Notes under the pieces: generated by a model
What the model was told of the DNA's origin: nothing
Database searches by the model: none
Seen by the model: the letters and a program-made list of their open reading frames with translations, nothing else
Assembly (NCBI RefSeq): GCF_026342015.1
Contig: NZ_JAPENL010000001.1
Coordinates: 2,108,001-2,172,000 of the forward strand
Direction: 5' to 3'
Origin: Micromonospora lupini
GTDB taxonomy: Bacteria > Actinomycetota > Actinomycetes > Mycobacteriales > Micromonosporaceae
Length of the DNA stretch: 64,000 nt
Translations under genes and position numbers: made by a program
Shown here: positions 8,848 through 15,494 of the stretch, one piece after another
Layout of the letters: each line of letters opens with the position of its first letter
Numbering within the stretch: position 1 is the first letter of the stretch

Positions 8848-9845
8848 GCCGACGCTCCCACGGGCTCGGTGCCCAACCGGGCGATGAGGGTCATCAGCGC
8901 GGCGGCGCTGCCGGCGCTCACCTCCGGGGTCGGCAGCAACGCGAGGACCGGCACCTGGACTCCGGCGTCCGCGTAGCGGCGGACCTGGGCTCGGCACCGC
9001 TCCGGTGAGCCGTGCAGCACCAGGGCGTCGACCACCTCGTCAGGGACGGCTGCGCTGGCGCCGCGCCGGTCACCGGCGGCCCACGCCTGCCACATCGGCG
9101 CGAGGACCTCGTCGCGGCCGAGCCAGCGGTGGAACTCGGCGTACGCCGGCACGGTGAGGTAGCTGGTGATCAGCCGGCGGCCGAGTGTCCGGGCGTACGT
9201 GGCGTCCTCGGTGGGGCAGACGAAGATCCGTGCGGCGACCTCGAAGCCGGCCCGGCGCTCGCCCAGCTCGGCGAGGGTCCGCGGCACGTCGTCGGCGCTG
9301 AGCCAGTTGAGGATGACGCCGTCGGCTTCCGCGCCGGCGAGCCGGAGCATGCCCGGGCGCAGCGCGGCGAGCAGGATCGGCGGCGGCACCGCCGGTGGAC
9401 GTTCGAGGGTGAACCGGCGCACGGTGAAGGTGTCGTAGACCTCGTCCACCGTCTCGCCGCGCAGCGCGGCGCGCAGGAACCGCAGGACGTCGCGGGTGCG
9501 TCGGAACGGCTCGTCGAACCGCACCGCGTTCCAGTCCCGGACGAGCACCGGCGAGGACGCGCCGATGCCGAGCGCGAACCGGCCCGGGGCCGCCTCGGCG
9601 AGCGCCGCCGCGCTCATGGCGAGCAGCCCGGGGCCACGGGTGAAGACCGGGGTGATCGCGGTGCCCAGCCGCAGCCGTGGCTGCCACGCCGCCGCCAGCG
9701 CCAGCGGGGTGAACGCGTCGGTACCGGCGACCTCGGACGACCAGACGTCGGTGAACCCGGCGCGATCGAGGGTCGCGTAGACCGCCTCGTGATCGGCAAG
9801 CGGGATCCCGCCCAACGGCACAGTCATGCCCCATCGATTCGTCAC
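8844..9845 (-). CDS. LLM-class F420-dependent oxidoreductase
   Basis: About 333 residues with the bacterial-luciferase-like fold. It has an N-terminal RWGMTVPLGGIPL strand, DVWSSEVAG, the LGTAITPVFTRGP strand, FALGIGASSPV, and a C-terminal SPERCRAQVRRYADAGV stretch typical of LLM-class enzymes. GTG 9845 is chosen because family members usually begin a few residues before RWG; ATG 9827 would trim six residues. It is the first gene of a two-gene operon with the SDR. The F420 cofactor is a family inference. Physiological substrate is unknown. Confidence 0.9.
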   Translation of the reverse strand: MTNRWGMTVPLGGIPLADHEAVYATLDRAGFTDVWSSEVAGTDAFTPLALAAAWQPRLRLGTAITPVFTRGPGLLAMSAAALAEAAPGRFALGIGASSPVLVRDWNAVRFDEPFRRTRDVLRFLRAALRGETVDEVYDTFTVRRFTLERPPAVPPPILLAALRPGMLRLAGAEADGVILNWLSADDVPRTLAELGERRAGFEVAARIFVCPTEDATYARTLGRRLITSYLTVPAYAEFHRWLGRDEVLAPMWQAWAAGDRRGASAAVPDEVVDALVLHGSPERCRAQVRRYADAGVQVPVLALLPTPEVSAGSAAALMTLIARLGTEPVGASA

Positions 9846-9981
9846 CGGTCGATCGTGCCCGTTGACGGGGCCCGCGAGCAAGATCCCCGAAGTGGGCAGA
9901 ATCGCCGGTTTCCGGCCGTGCGCGCGGACCGGGGTGCTACGACTTCGGGGTGGACCGGAGCATCGGCGCAGGCCGCTGACC

Positions 9982-11199
9982 ATGGGTTTCAGGGAATCTG
10001 GGCGCCTGGAGCCCGTCGCCTCGGCGGCCGCGCCCGGCCGGGCCACCTTCCTGGAACTCTTCTTCGACCTGGTCTACGTCTTCGCCCTCACCCGGATCTC
10101 CACGCGCGCGTTCGAGGACCTGACCGACCCGGAGGCCGACCACGGCGCGGCGGTGGTCACCGGCGGCGGCAAGACGTTGCTGTTGCTGCTCGCGCTCTGG
10201 GCGGTCTGGCAGGGGACCGCGTGGACGACCAGCCGCTATGACCCGTACCGGCTGTCCCTGCAGGCCGTGGTGTTGATCGCGTTGGTGTGCAGCATGGTGA
10301 TGGGGGTGGCGATCCCCCGGGCGTTCAGCCAGACCGGGTTGATGTTCGCGGTGGCGTACGTGGTCGCGCAGGTGTCCCGGCCGCTGATCCTGGCGGTCGC
10401 GCTGGGTCCGCACCCGTACCGCCGGTTGAAGGTCCGCATGACTGTGGTGTTCGCCGCCACCGGGGTGTTGTGGATCGTCGGAGCGCTGCTGCCCACCAAC
10501 GCGCAGGTGATGCTCTGGGCGGCGGCCCTGCTCGTCGAGTACCTGGACGCCCGGTGGGGCTGGCCGGTGCCGGGGCTGGGCCGGTCGACGGTCTCGAAGT
10601 GGGAGATCGCCGGGGAGCACCTGGCCGAGCGGTACCAGCAGTTCTTCCTCGTCGCGCTGGGCGAGACGATCCTGGTGGCCGGCTTCGCCTACACCAGGGG
10701 GACGGGCGAGTCGGGGCAGGTGTGGGCGATCACGCTGGCGGTGGCCACGTCGATCCTGCTGTGGCGGATCTACGTCCAGCGCGCCGGGCAGATCCTGGGC
10801 GAGGCGGTGATGAAGGCCCGACATCCGGCCAACATCGGGCGCTCGGCGGCCGACACGCACCTGGTCATGGTGATCGGCCTGGCCGCCACTGCGATCGGCT
10901 ACGAGCTGATCATCGAGCATCCGTTGGGCCACCCCCCGGCGTCGTGGCTGGTCGTGGTGCTCGGTGGACCCGCGCTGTTCCTGGCCGGCCGGGCCCGTTT
11001 CGAGTACGAGGTGTTCGGGCGGATCTCGCCGTCGCGGTGGATCGCCGTCCTGGTGCTGGCGGCGGCCGCCGTACCGCTGCTGTTCCTGCCGGGGTTGCTC
11101 GCGTCGGCCACCGGCGTGCTCGTGCTGGGCGGCGTCGCGGTCGCGGACGCCCGCCGGGCGCACGGCGCGCCGCCGGAGGCCGCCGCGACGCCGTTCTGA
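9982..11199 (+). CDS. Low temperature requirement A (LtrA) family membrane protein
   Basis: A 405-residue polytopic protein. It shows the LtrA hallmark near the N-terminus, TFLELFFDLVYVFALTRIS, and mid-protein GEHLAERYQQFFLVALGETIL. About ten transmembrane helices are predicted. A second member lies at 46414-47616 and shares both motifs. LtrA was named for cold growth in Listeria, but its biochemical role is undefined. ATG 9982 gives a short cytoplasmic N-terminus. It is divergent from the F420-oxidoreductase gene. Confidence 0.92.
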   Translation: MGFRESGRLEPVASAAAPGRATFLELFFDLVYVFALTRISTRAFEDLTDPEADHGAAVVTGGGKTLLLLLALWAVWQGTAWTTSRYDPYRLSLQAVVLIALVCSMVMGVAIPRAFSQTGLMFAVAYVVAQVSRPLILAVALGPHPYRRLKVRMTVVFAATGVLWIVGALLPTNAQVMLWAAALLVEYLDARWGWPVPGLGRSTVSKWEIAGEHLAERYQQFFLVALGETILVAGFAYTRGTGESGQVWAITLAVATSILLWRIYVQRAGQILGEAVMKARHPANIGRSAADTHLVMVIGLAATAIGYELIIEHPLGHPPASWLVVVLGGPALFLAGRARFEYEVFGRISPSRWIAVLVLAAAAVPLLFLPGLLASATGVLVLGGVAVADARRAHGAPPEAAATPF

Positions 11200-11238
11200 C
11201 CCGTCGGCGTACGCCCCGAGGCCGGTTAGTCTCGGCGG

Positions 11239-12102
11239 GTGACCTTCTCCCTCGTCGCCCGCTCCGCCGACGGCCGCCGCCACGGAGTCGTCGTGGCCAG
11301 CAAGTTCCTCGCCGCCGGCGCGTTGGTGCCGGCGGCGGAGGCCGAGGTCGGCGCGCTGGCCACCCAGGCGCACGTCAACCTCGCCTACCGCCCGCAGGGG
11401 CTGACGCTGCTCCGCACCGGGGTGGCCGCCGCCGACGTGGTGGCCGGCCTGGTCGCCGCCGACGCCGAGCGGGAGCACCGGCAGCTCGGCGTGGTGGGTG
11501 GCAGCGGCCCGGGCGCGAGCTGGACCGGCCCGGCCTGCCACCCGTGGGCGGGCGGGCGGACCGGTGACGGCTGGGCCGCGCAGGGCAACGTGCTCACCGG
11601 CCCGGAGGTCGTCGACGCGCTGGGCGACGCGTGGCTGGCCTCCACGGCGCTGCCGTTCGCCGAGCGGCTGGTCGCCGCGCTGCGCGCCGGTGACGAGGCC
11701 GGCGGGGACCGGCGGGGCCGGCAGAGCGCGGGCCTGCTGGTGGTCGAGCGCGGCGGAGGGTACGGCGGCACCAGCGACGTGCTGGTCGACCTGCGGGTGG
11801 ACGACCATCCCGACCCGGTCACCGAGCTGGGTCGACTGCTGGCCGTGCACACCATGCTGTTCAGCCGACCCGACCCGGCGACCCTGCTCGACCTGAGCGG
11901 CGCGGTCGCCGACGAGGTGGCGGCGTTGCTCACCGCGCTGGGCCATCCGGTGGGCCACGCCGGGGCCGAGGCGGCGCTGGTCTCCTGGGCGGGGCTGGAG
12001 AACCTGGAGGAGCGGCTGGTGCCGGGGCGGATCGACCCGGTGGTGCTCACGCACCTGCGGGGCGTCGCCCCGCACGTGCCCGCGCCGCGCAAGGCGAGCT
12101 GA
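11239..12102 (+). CDS. DUF1028 family protein
   Basis: A 287-residue protein starting at GTG 11239. It begins TFSLVARSADGRRHGVVVASK, followed by QAHVNLAYRPQGL and the QGNVLTGPEVV segment, the pattern of DUF1028 proteins, which resemble Ntn-hydrolase folds. The later GLLVVERGGGYGG and VDLRVDDHPDPV are also conserved in the family. DUF1028 proteins are often linked to peptide or amino-acid amide metabolism, but no activity is established. It lies 39 bp after ltrA and may be cotranscribed. It is followed by the repeat-rich region at 12131. Confidence 0.9.
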   Translation: MTFSLVARSADGRRHGVVVASKFLAAGALVPAAEAEVGALATQAHVNLAYRPQGLTLLRTGVAAADVVAGLVAADAEREHRQLGVVGGSGPGASWTGPACHPWAGGRTGDGWAAQGNVLTGPEVVDALGDAWLASTALPFAERLVAALRAGDEAGGDRRGRQSAGLLVVERGGGYGGTSDVLVDLRVDDHPDPVTELGRLLAVHTMLFSRPDPATLLDLSGAVADEVAALLTALGHPVGHAGAEAALVSWAGLENLEERLVPGRIDPVVLTHLRGVAPHVPAPRKAS

Positions 12103-12130
12103 CCACCAGCCTGGCTGGCTATCCCGGGAC

Positions 12131-12282
12131 GACGCCGTGCCGACGCCGTGGCGACGCCGTGCCGACGCCGTGCCGACGCCGTGGCGACGCCGTGCCGACG
12201 CCGTGGCGACGCCGTGCCGACGCCGTGCCGACGCCGTGGCGACGCCGTGCCGACGCCGTGGCGACGCCGTGCCGACGCCGTT
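12131..12282. repeat. 11-bp tandem array with 55-bp higher-order period
   Basis: Thirteen complete copies and one partial copy of an 11-mer, either GACGCCGTGCC (C) or GACGCCGTGGC (G). The order is C G C C G C G C C G C G C, then a 9-nt remnant. The order repeats exactly every five units, so the array has a perfect 55-bp period above the 11-bp one. The unit is not a multiple of three, and the arginine-rich open frames through it are not credible genes. It occupies most of the space between the convergent DUF1028 and maleylpyruvate-isomerase-like genes. Confidence 0.97.
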
Positions 12283-12283
12283 A

Positions 12284-12361
12284 AAGATCCGCACAGTTTC
12301 GGGGAAACTGCTGCATCAGGGGCCGGCGAGGCAGCAGTTTCCCCGAAGTTGCGCGAATCTT
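12284..12361. repeat. Long imperfect palindrome, element A
   Basis: Two 31-nt arms (12284-12314 and 12331-12361) pair at 27 of 31 positions around a 16-nt loop. The outer end reads AAGATCCGC and the inner end AAACTGCTGC. The element starts one base after the 11-bp array. The same outer and inner motifs recur in the palindrome at 50486-50567. Both lie between convergent genes, which fits a REP-like dispersed element or a bidirectional terminator. Confidence 0.93.
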
Positions 12362-12428
12362 GGGCCGCATGGGCCGGGCTCACGCCGCCTCGTGGGCGGT
12401 GGTGACGCCGGCCTGGCCGGTAGGTAGG

Positions 12429-13442
12429 TCAGCGACCGAAGACGAGCCAGCGGAAGCCGGCGGCATCGATCGCCGCCTGTTCCGCGACTGTCAGCGTCGC
12501 CCGCCCGGTAGTCTTGCGGATCACTGTCAACCGATCCCACCGCAACCCCGCCGGCGCCGGTCGCCCACCGGTGAGCAGGTCGGCGATCACCACCTCCGCC
12601 TGCGGGGTGAGCCACGGCGGTCGGCCCAGCGCGGCGGCCAGGTCCAGGCCATGCACTCCCACCTCGACCACGCGCGTCCGCAGGAACTCGGTGAGGCTCA
12701 TCGCGTCACCATGCCGGGTCTGGACCACCCGCTCGGATGGGGCGTCAGCGACCGCGGCGTCGGCAGCCTGCCAGGTCTGTTCGAACTCGATCGCCAGCGC
12801 CGCCCGCCCCACCTGCCCCGCAACCCGCCCGCTGCCACCGATCCGCACGGCGTCGGACGGCGCGGCGTCCATCCGCGCAGAGTCGGATCGCGCGGCCTCG
12901 GAACGCGCAGAGTCGGACCGCGCGGCCTCGGACCGCGCGGCGCCGGACCGCGCGGCGTCAGACGGCGCGGCGTCCATCCGCGCTGCTTCGGACCGCGCTG
13001 CTTCGGACCGCGCGGCGTCGGACCGCGCTGCTTCGGACCGGGCGGCGTCCATCCGCGCTGCTTCGGACCGCGCTGCTTCGGACCGCGCGGCGTCCATCCG
13101 CGCTGCTACGGACCGCGCTGCTTCGGACCGCGCTGCTACGGACCGCGCTGCTTCGGACCGCGCTGCTTCGGACCGGGCGGCGTCGATCCGGGCGGCGTCC
13201 ACCTCCGAGGTGAACTTGGCCGCGCCGAAGTAGCTGGCGGCGTCGACCTCGGCGCGCGGCGGGGCGGAGGCGGCGAGCATGTCGGCCAGCCGCCCGGCGC
13301 CGGTGCGGACGTGTGCGATCAACTCACGGACTGTCCACGGCGGGCAGGGGGTGGGCCGGTCGAGGTCGGCGTCGTCCACCTCGGACAGGATGCCGGTGAG
13401 CCGTGCGCACTCGGCACGGAACGCCGCGCGAACCGGGTCCAC
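12429..13442 (-). CDS. Maleylpyruvate isomerase-like (DinB-fold) protein with pentad-repeat insertion
   Basis: A 337-residue protein starting at GTG 13442. Residues 1-75 match the N-terminal half of the mycothiol-dependent maleylpyruvate isomerase/TIGR03083 family (LTGILSEVDDADLDRPTPCPPWTV then LIAHVRTG). Residues about 236-337 give the second half (LTEFLRTRVVEVGVHGLDLA). Between them, residues 81-200 are 24 uninterrupted five-residue repeats of the form S-E-A-A-R, which relatives lack; they are usually near 200-220 residues long. The insert is Ala/Arg/Glu-rich and probably helical. The gene starts 8 bp after the PAP2 stop, so the two are probably cotranscribed. Catalysis is uncertain. Confidence 0.85.
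   Translation of the reverse strand: MDPVRAAFRAECARLTGILSEVDDADLDRPTPCPPWTVRELIAHVRTGAGRLADMLAASAPPRAEVDAASYFGAAKFTSEVDAARIDAARSEAARSEAARSVAARSEAARSVAARMDAARSEAARSEAARMDAARSEAARSDAARSEAARSEAARMDAAPSDAARSGAARSEAARSDSARSEAARSDSARMDAAPSDAVRIGGSGRVAGQVGRAALAIEFEQTWQAADAAVADAPSERVVQTRHGDAMSLTEFLRTRVVEVGVHGLDLAAALGRPPWLTPQAEVVIADLLTGGRPAPAGLRWDRLTVIRKTTGRATLTVAEQAAIDAAGFRWLVFGR
12843..13202 (-). repeat. 15-bp coding tandem repeat, 24 units
   Basis: 360 bp encoding 24 consecutive pentads inside the maleylpyruvate-isomerase-like gene. Most units read SEAAR, SDAAR or MDAAR; variants are SVAAR, SGAAR, SDSAR and MDAAP. All units stay in frame, so the expansion is compatible with an intact protein. The period of five residues is unlike the A(D/N)Lxx of true pentapeptide-repeat proteins because no central Leu or Phe is present. 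Confidence 0.97.
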
Positions 13443-13450
13443 CTGTCGAC

Positions 13451-14332
13451 TCAGCCCTTGACCCGGGGCACCAGCCGGTGCACGACGGTCAGCACCAGCG
13501 CCATCACCAGCGCCATGGTGCCGGCGATGCCGGCGGCGCTGCCCGCGTACCCGACGAAGAGCGGGCGGCGGCTCAACTCCTCCGGGCCGGTTCCGCGCAG
13601 GTCCACCAGCCAGGTGAGGGCCAGGCCGGAGGCGATCAGCGCGAGGACACCGGCCACGCCGAGCACGATCGCGGCGACACGGTGGGCGTCGCCGGACGCG
13701 ATCTGGGCCTGCTCGCGCTGGGTGATCAGCAGGACCAGGCCGGCCAGCGCCGCCCAGACGCCCACCACCAGGTAGGCGGCGACCGCGTCGCTGGGTCGGT
13801 GCCAGCCGGCGGAGAGGGTCGCCACCCCGGCGATTGCGGCGTAACTCGCGCCGACGAAGGCGCCGACGGCCCGCACCTTGGGCGGCAGGACGAGCATGAG
13901 CGCGAGCGCCACCGACGCGGCCACGGCGGTGTGCCCACTGGGGAGACTGTTGCCCACCGCGGCGCGATCGGGGTCGAGGCCGAGGTCGGGCCGGCTCAGG
14001 CCGTACTTGAGCAGTTGGGTGGAGACGTTCGCTCCGGCGATGAGCAGGGTCGCGGTGACGGCAAGGGCGATCCGCCCCCGGATGAGCGCGATGAAGCCGA
14101 TCATCGCGGTGGCGACGAGCAGGGAGACGATCGACATCGCGTTGAGGATCCGGTCCACCGGCCCGTCGATGCGATCGTGGCCGATCTCGTTGCCCGTCAG
14201 GGCGACCGTGTCGATCCACTGGCCGATCTCGGTATGCACGGCAACCCGCCAGACGGCGAGGAAGGCAGCCGCCTGGACGAGGGCCAGTACGACCAACCAG
14301 ACCGCGGTCCAACCCCGTGCCGTCGCGCGCAT
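13451..14332 (-). CDS. PAP2 family phosphatase
   Basis: A 293-residue membrane protein with the three PAP2 (type 2 phosphatidic acid phosphatase) motifs: KYGLSRP (K-x-x-x-x-RP type), LPSGHTA (PSGH) and AGWHRPSDAVAAY, which holds the catalytic His and its Asp partner. Six core helices surround them and further helices follow at the C-terminus. It probably dephosphorylates an isoprenoid or lipid phosphate on the outer membrane face. It starts at ATG 14332 and lies 8 bp upstream of the maleylpyruvate-isomerase-like gene in the same operon. Confidence 0.93.
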   Translation of the reverse strand: MRATARGWTAVWLVVLALVQAAAFLAVWRVAVHTEIGQWIDTVALTGNEIGHDRIDGPVDRILNAMSIVSLLVATAMIGFIALIRGRIALAVTATLLIAGANVSTQLLKYGLSRPDLGLDPDRAAVGNSLPSGHTAVAASVALALMLVLPPKVRAVGAFVGASYAAIAGVATLSAGWHRPSDAVAAYLVVGVWAALAGLVLLITQREQAQIASGDAHRVAAIVLGVAGVLALIASGLALTWLVDLRGTGPEELSRRPLFVGYAGSAAGIAGTMALVMALVLTVVHRLVPRVKG

Positions 14333-14421
14333 CCGCACACCGTAGCGGCCGGTGCCGGCCGGTCGGCCGGTGGCCCACCGGCTCCCGGCGGTTAGGTTGA
14401 GGCGGAGGCGAGGAGGTGGCG

Positions 14422-15210
14422 GTGGGCGGCACACCGGAGCGGGAGTCCGGCCAGGTCAAGCCCGGTCCGGACGGGCCGACGACGGCCGGTCCGGGCGGGT
14501 CGACGACGGCCGGTCCGGGCGCCGGTGGGGCGGCCCGGCCCGAGTCTCTGGCGGACCTGCTGGGCGGGTGGCGTGGCGCGGTCGACGCCACCCTGCCGCC
14601 TGTGGCGTTCGCGCTGGGCTGGCTGCTCGGCGACGAGTCGCTGTGGGCCGGGGTGGGCGCGGCGCTCGCCGCGGGCGTCGTGGTGGCCGGCGTACGCCTG
14701 CGGCGGGGTGACCGGCCGCGCTCGGTGCTGATCGGGCTGCTCGCCGTCTGCGTCGCGGCGCTGATCGCGGCGCTGACCGGCCGGGCCGAGAACTTCTTTC
14801 TGATCCAGTTGCTGTCGAACGGCGCCAGCGCGCTGGCCTGGGCCGTGAGCATCGTGGTGCGCTGGCCGCTGCTCGGCATACTGGTCGGCACGGCGCTGGG
14901 CCAGCGGGCCCGGTGGCGACGGGATCCGGCGCTGTTGCGGGGGTACGGCCGGGGCAGTTGGGTGTGGACGGCGACCTACCTGGTGCGGCTGGCGGTGCTC
15001 GTCCCGCTCTACCTGGGTGGGCAGGTGCTCGCGCTCGTGGTCGCCCGGGTCGCGTTGACCTGGCCGCTGGTCGCGGCGGCGCTTGCCGTGAGTTGGGTGG
15101 TGGTGCGCCGGTCGCTGCCGGCCGGGCACCCGGGGCTGCGTCACCCGGTCGTCGGCGGCCCGGACAACCGGCCCGACGAGCCGGCCGGGAAGGGGCCTCG
15201 ACGGGCATAA
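14422..15210 (+). CDS. DUF3159 family membrane protein
   Basis: About 262 residues. After a Gly/Pro/Thr-rich N-terminal tail comes the DUF3159 region with about six transmembrane helices (ATLPPVAFALGWLLG; RAENFFLIQLLSNG; WPLLGILVG). GTG 14422 is chosen because AGGAGG at 14411-14416 lies 5 nt before it; the GTG at 14416 overlaps that ribosome binding site. The function is unknown. In related actinomycetes DUF3159 genes often lie near DNA-metabolism or potassium-transport genes, but not here. A strong hairpin follows the stop by 4 bp. Confidence 0.9.
   Translation: MGGTPERESGQVKPGPDGPTTAGPGGSTTAGPGAGGAARPESLADLLGGWRGAVDATLPPVAFALGWLLGDESLWAGVGAALAAGVVVAGVRLRRGDRPRSVLIGLLAVCVAALIAALTGRAENFFLIQLLSNGASALAWAVSIVVRWPLLGILVGTALGQRARWRRDPALLRGYGRGSWVWTATYLVRLAVLVPLYLGGQVLALVVARVALTWPLVAAALAVSWVVVRRSLPAGHPGLRHPVVGGPDNRPDEPAGKGPRRA
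14464..14521 (+). repeat. 24-bp tandem repeat in the DUF3159 N-terminus
   Basis: Two and a half copies of a 24-bp unit (14464-14487, 14488-14511, then a 10-nt start of a third) encode GPDGPTTA / GPGGSTTA / GPG. The repeats lie in the flexible N-terminal tail before the first helix and keep the reading frame. Confidence 0.88.
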
Positions 15211-15214
15211 AAGT

Positions 15215-15246
15215 GGAGAGGCCGCCACGGGGGGAGCGGCCTCTCC
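15215..15246 (+). terminator. Hairpin terminator after the DUF3159 gene
   Basis: A perfect 11-bp stem (GGAGAGGCCGC with its complement at 15236-15246) and a 10-nt loop, 4 bp after the stop codon. There is no U-run, as is common in high-GC actinomycetes. Confidence 0.85.
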
Positions 15247-15417
15247 GGTGACGTACGTTACTCCGTCATCCTCATCGGTGTGATCCCGCGCCAGCCCGAA
15301 TTTCTGGGCTTTTTCGCGGCAGTCTTCAGTCCGGGCGGTGGGGTGGGCCGGTCGACCCGCTGCGTTGACCAGATGACCGGCCCACCCCGGCCTGACCGTG
15401 GGTGTCAGGCCGTCCGC

Positions 15418-15451
15418 CGGCCGGGTCCCGTCGTTCCCCCGGACCCGGCCG
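15418..15451 (-). terminator. Distal hairpin downstream of the GH48 gene
   Basis: A perfect 11-bp stem (CGGCCGGGTCC at 15418-15428, complement at 15441-15451), located 44 bp past the GH48 stop on the minus strand. It probably backs up the nearer hairpin. Confidence 0.7.
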
Positions 15452-15454
15452 AAC

Positions 15455-15488
15455 CCCGGGGTGGGCGGGGCACTCCACCCACCCCGGG
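15455..15488 (-). terminator. Proximal hairpin downstream of the GH48 gene
   Basis: A perfect 11-bp stem (CCCGGGGTGGG at 15455-15465, complement at 15478-15488) that begins 6 bp after the GH48 stop. Together with the next hairpin it forms a tandem terminator facing the convergent DUF3159 gene. Confidence 0.82.
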
Positions 15489-15494
15489 TCGCTC

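Noticed and set aside
12137..12427. Arg/Ala-rich open frames through the 11-bp array
   Set aside because: They are produced by the repeat in all frames, have no ribosome binding site and no sensible C-terminus.
12131..13202. Possible CRISPR array
   Set aside because: The repeats are contiguous 11-bp or 15-bp units with no unique spacers and no cas genes nearby.
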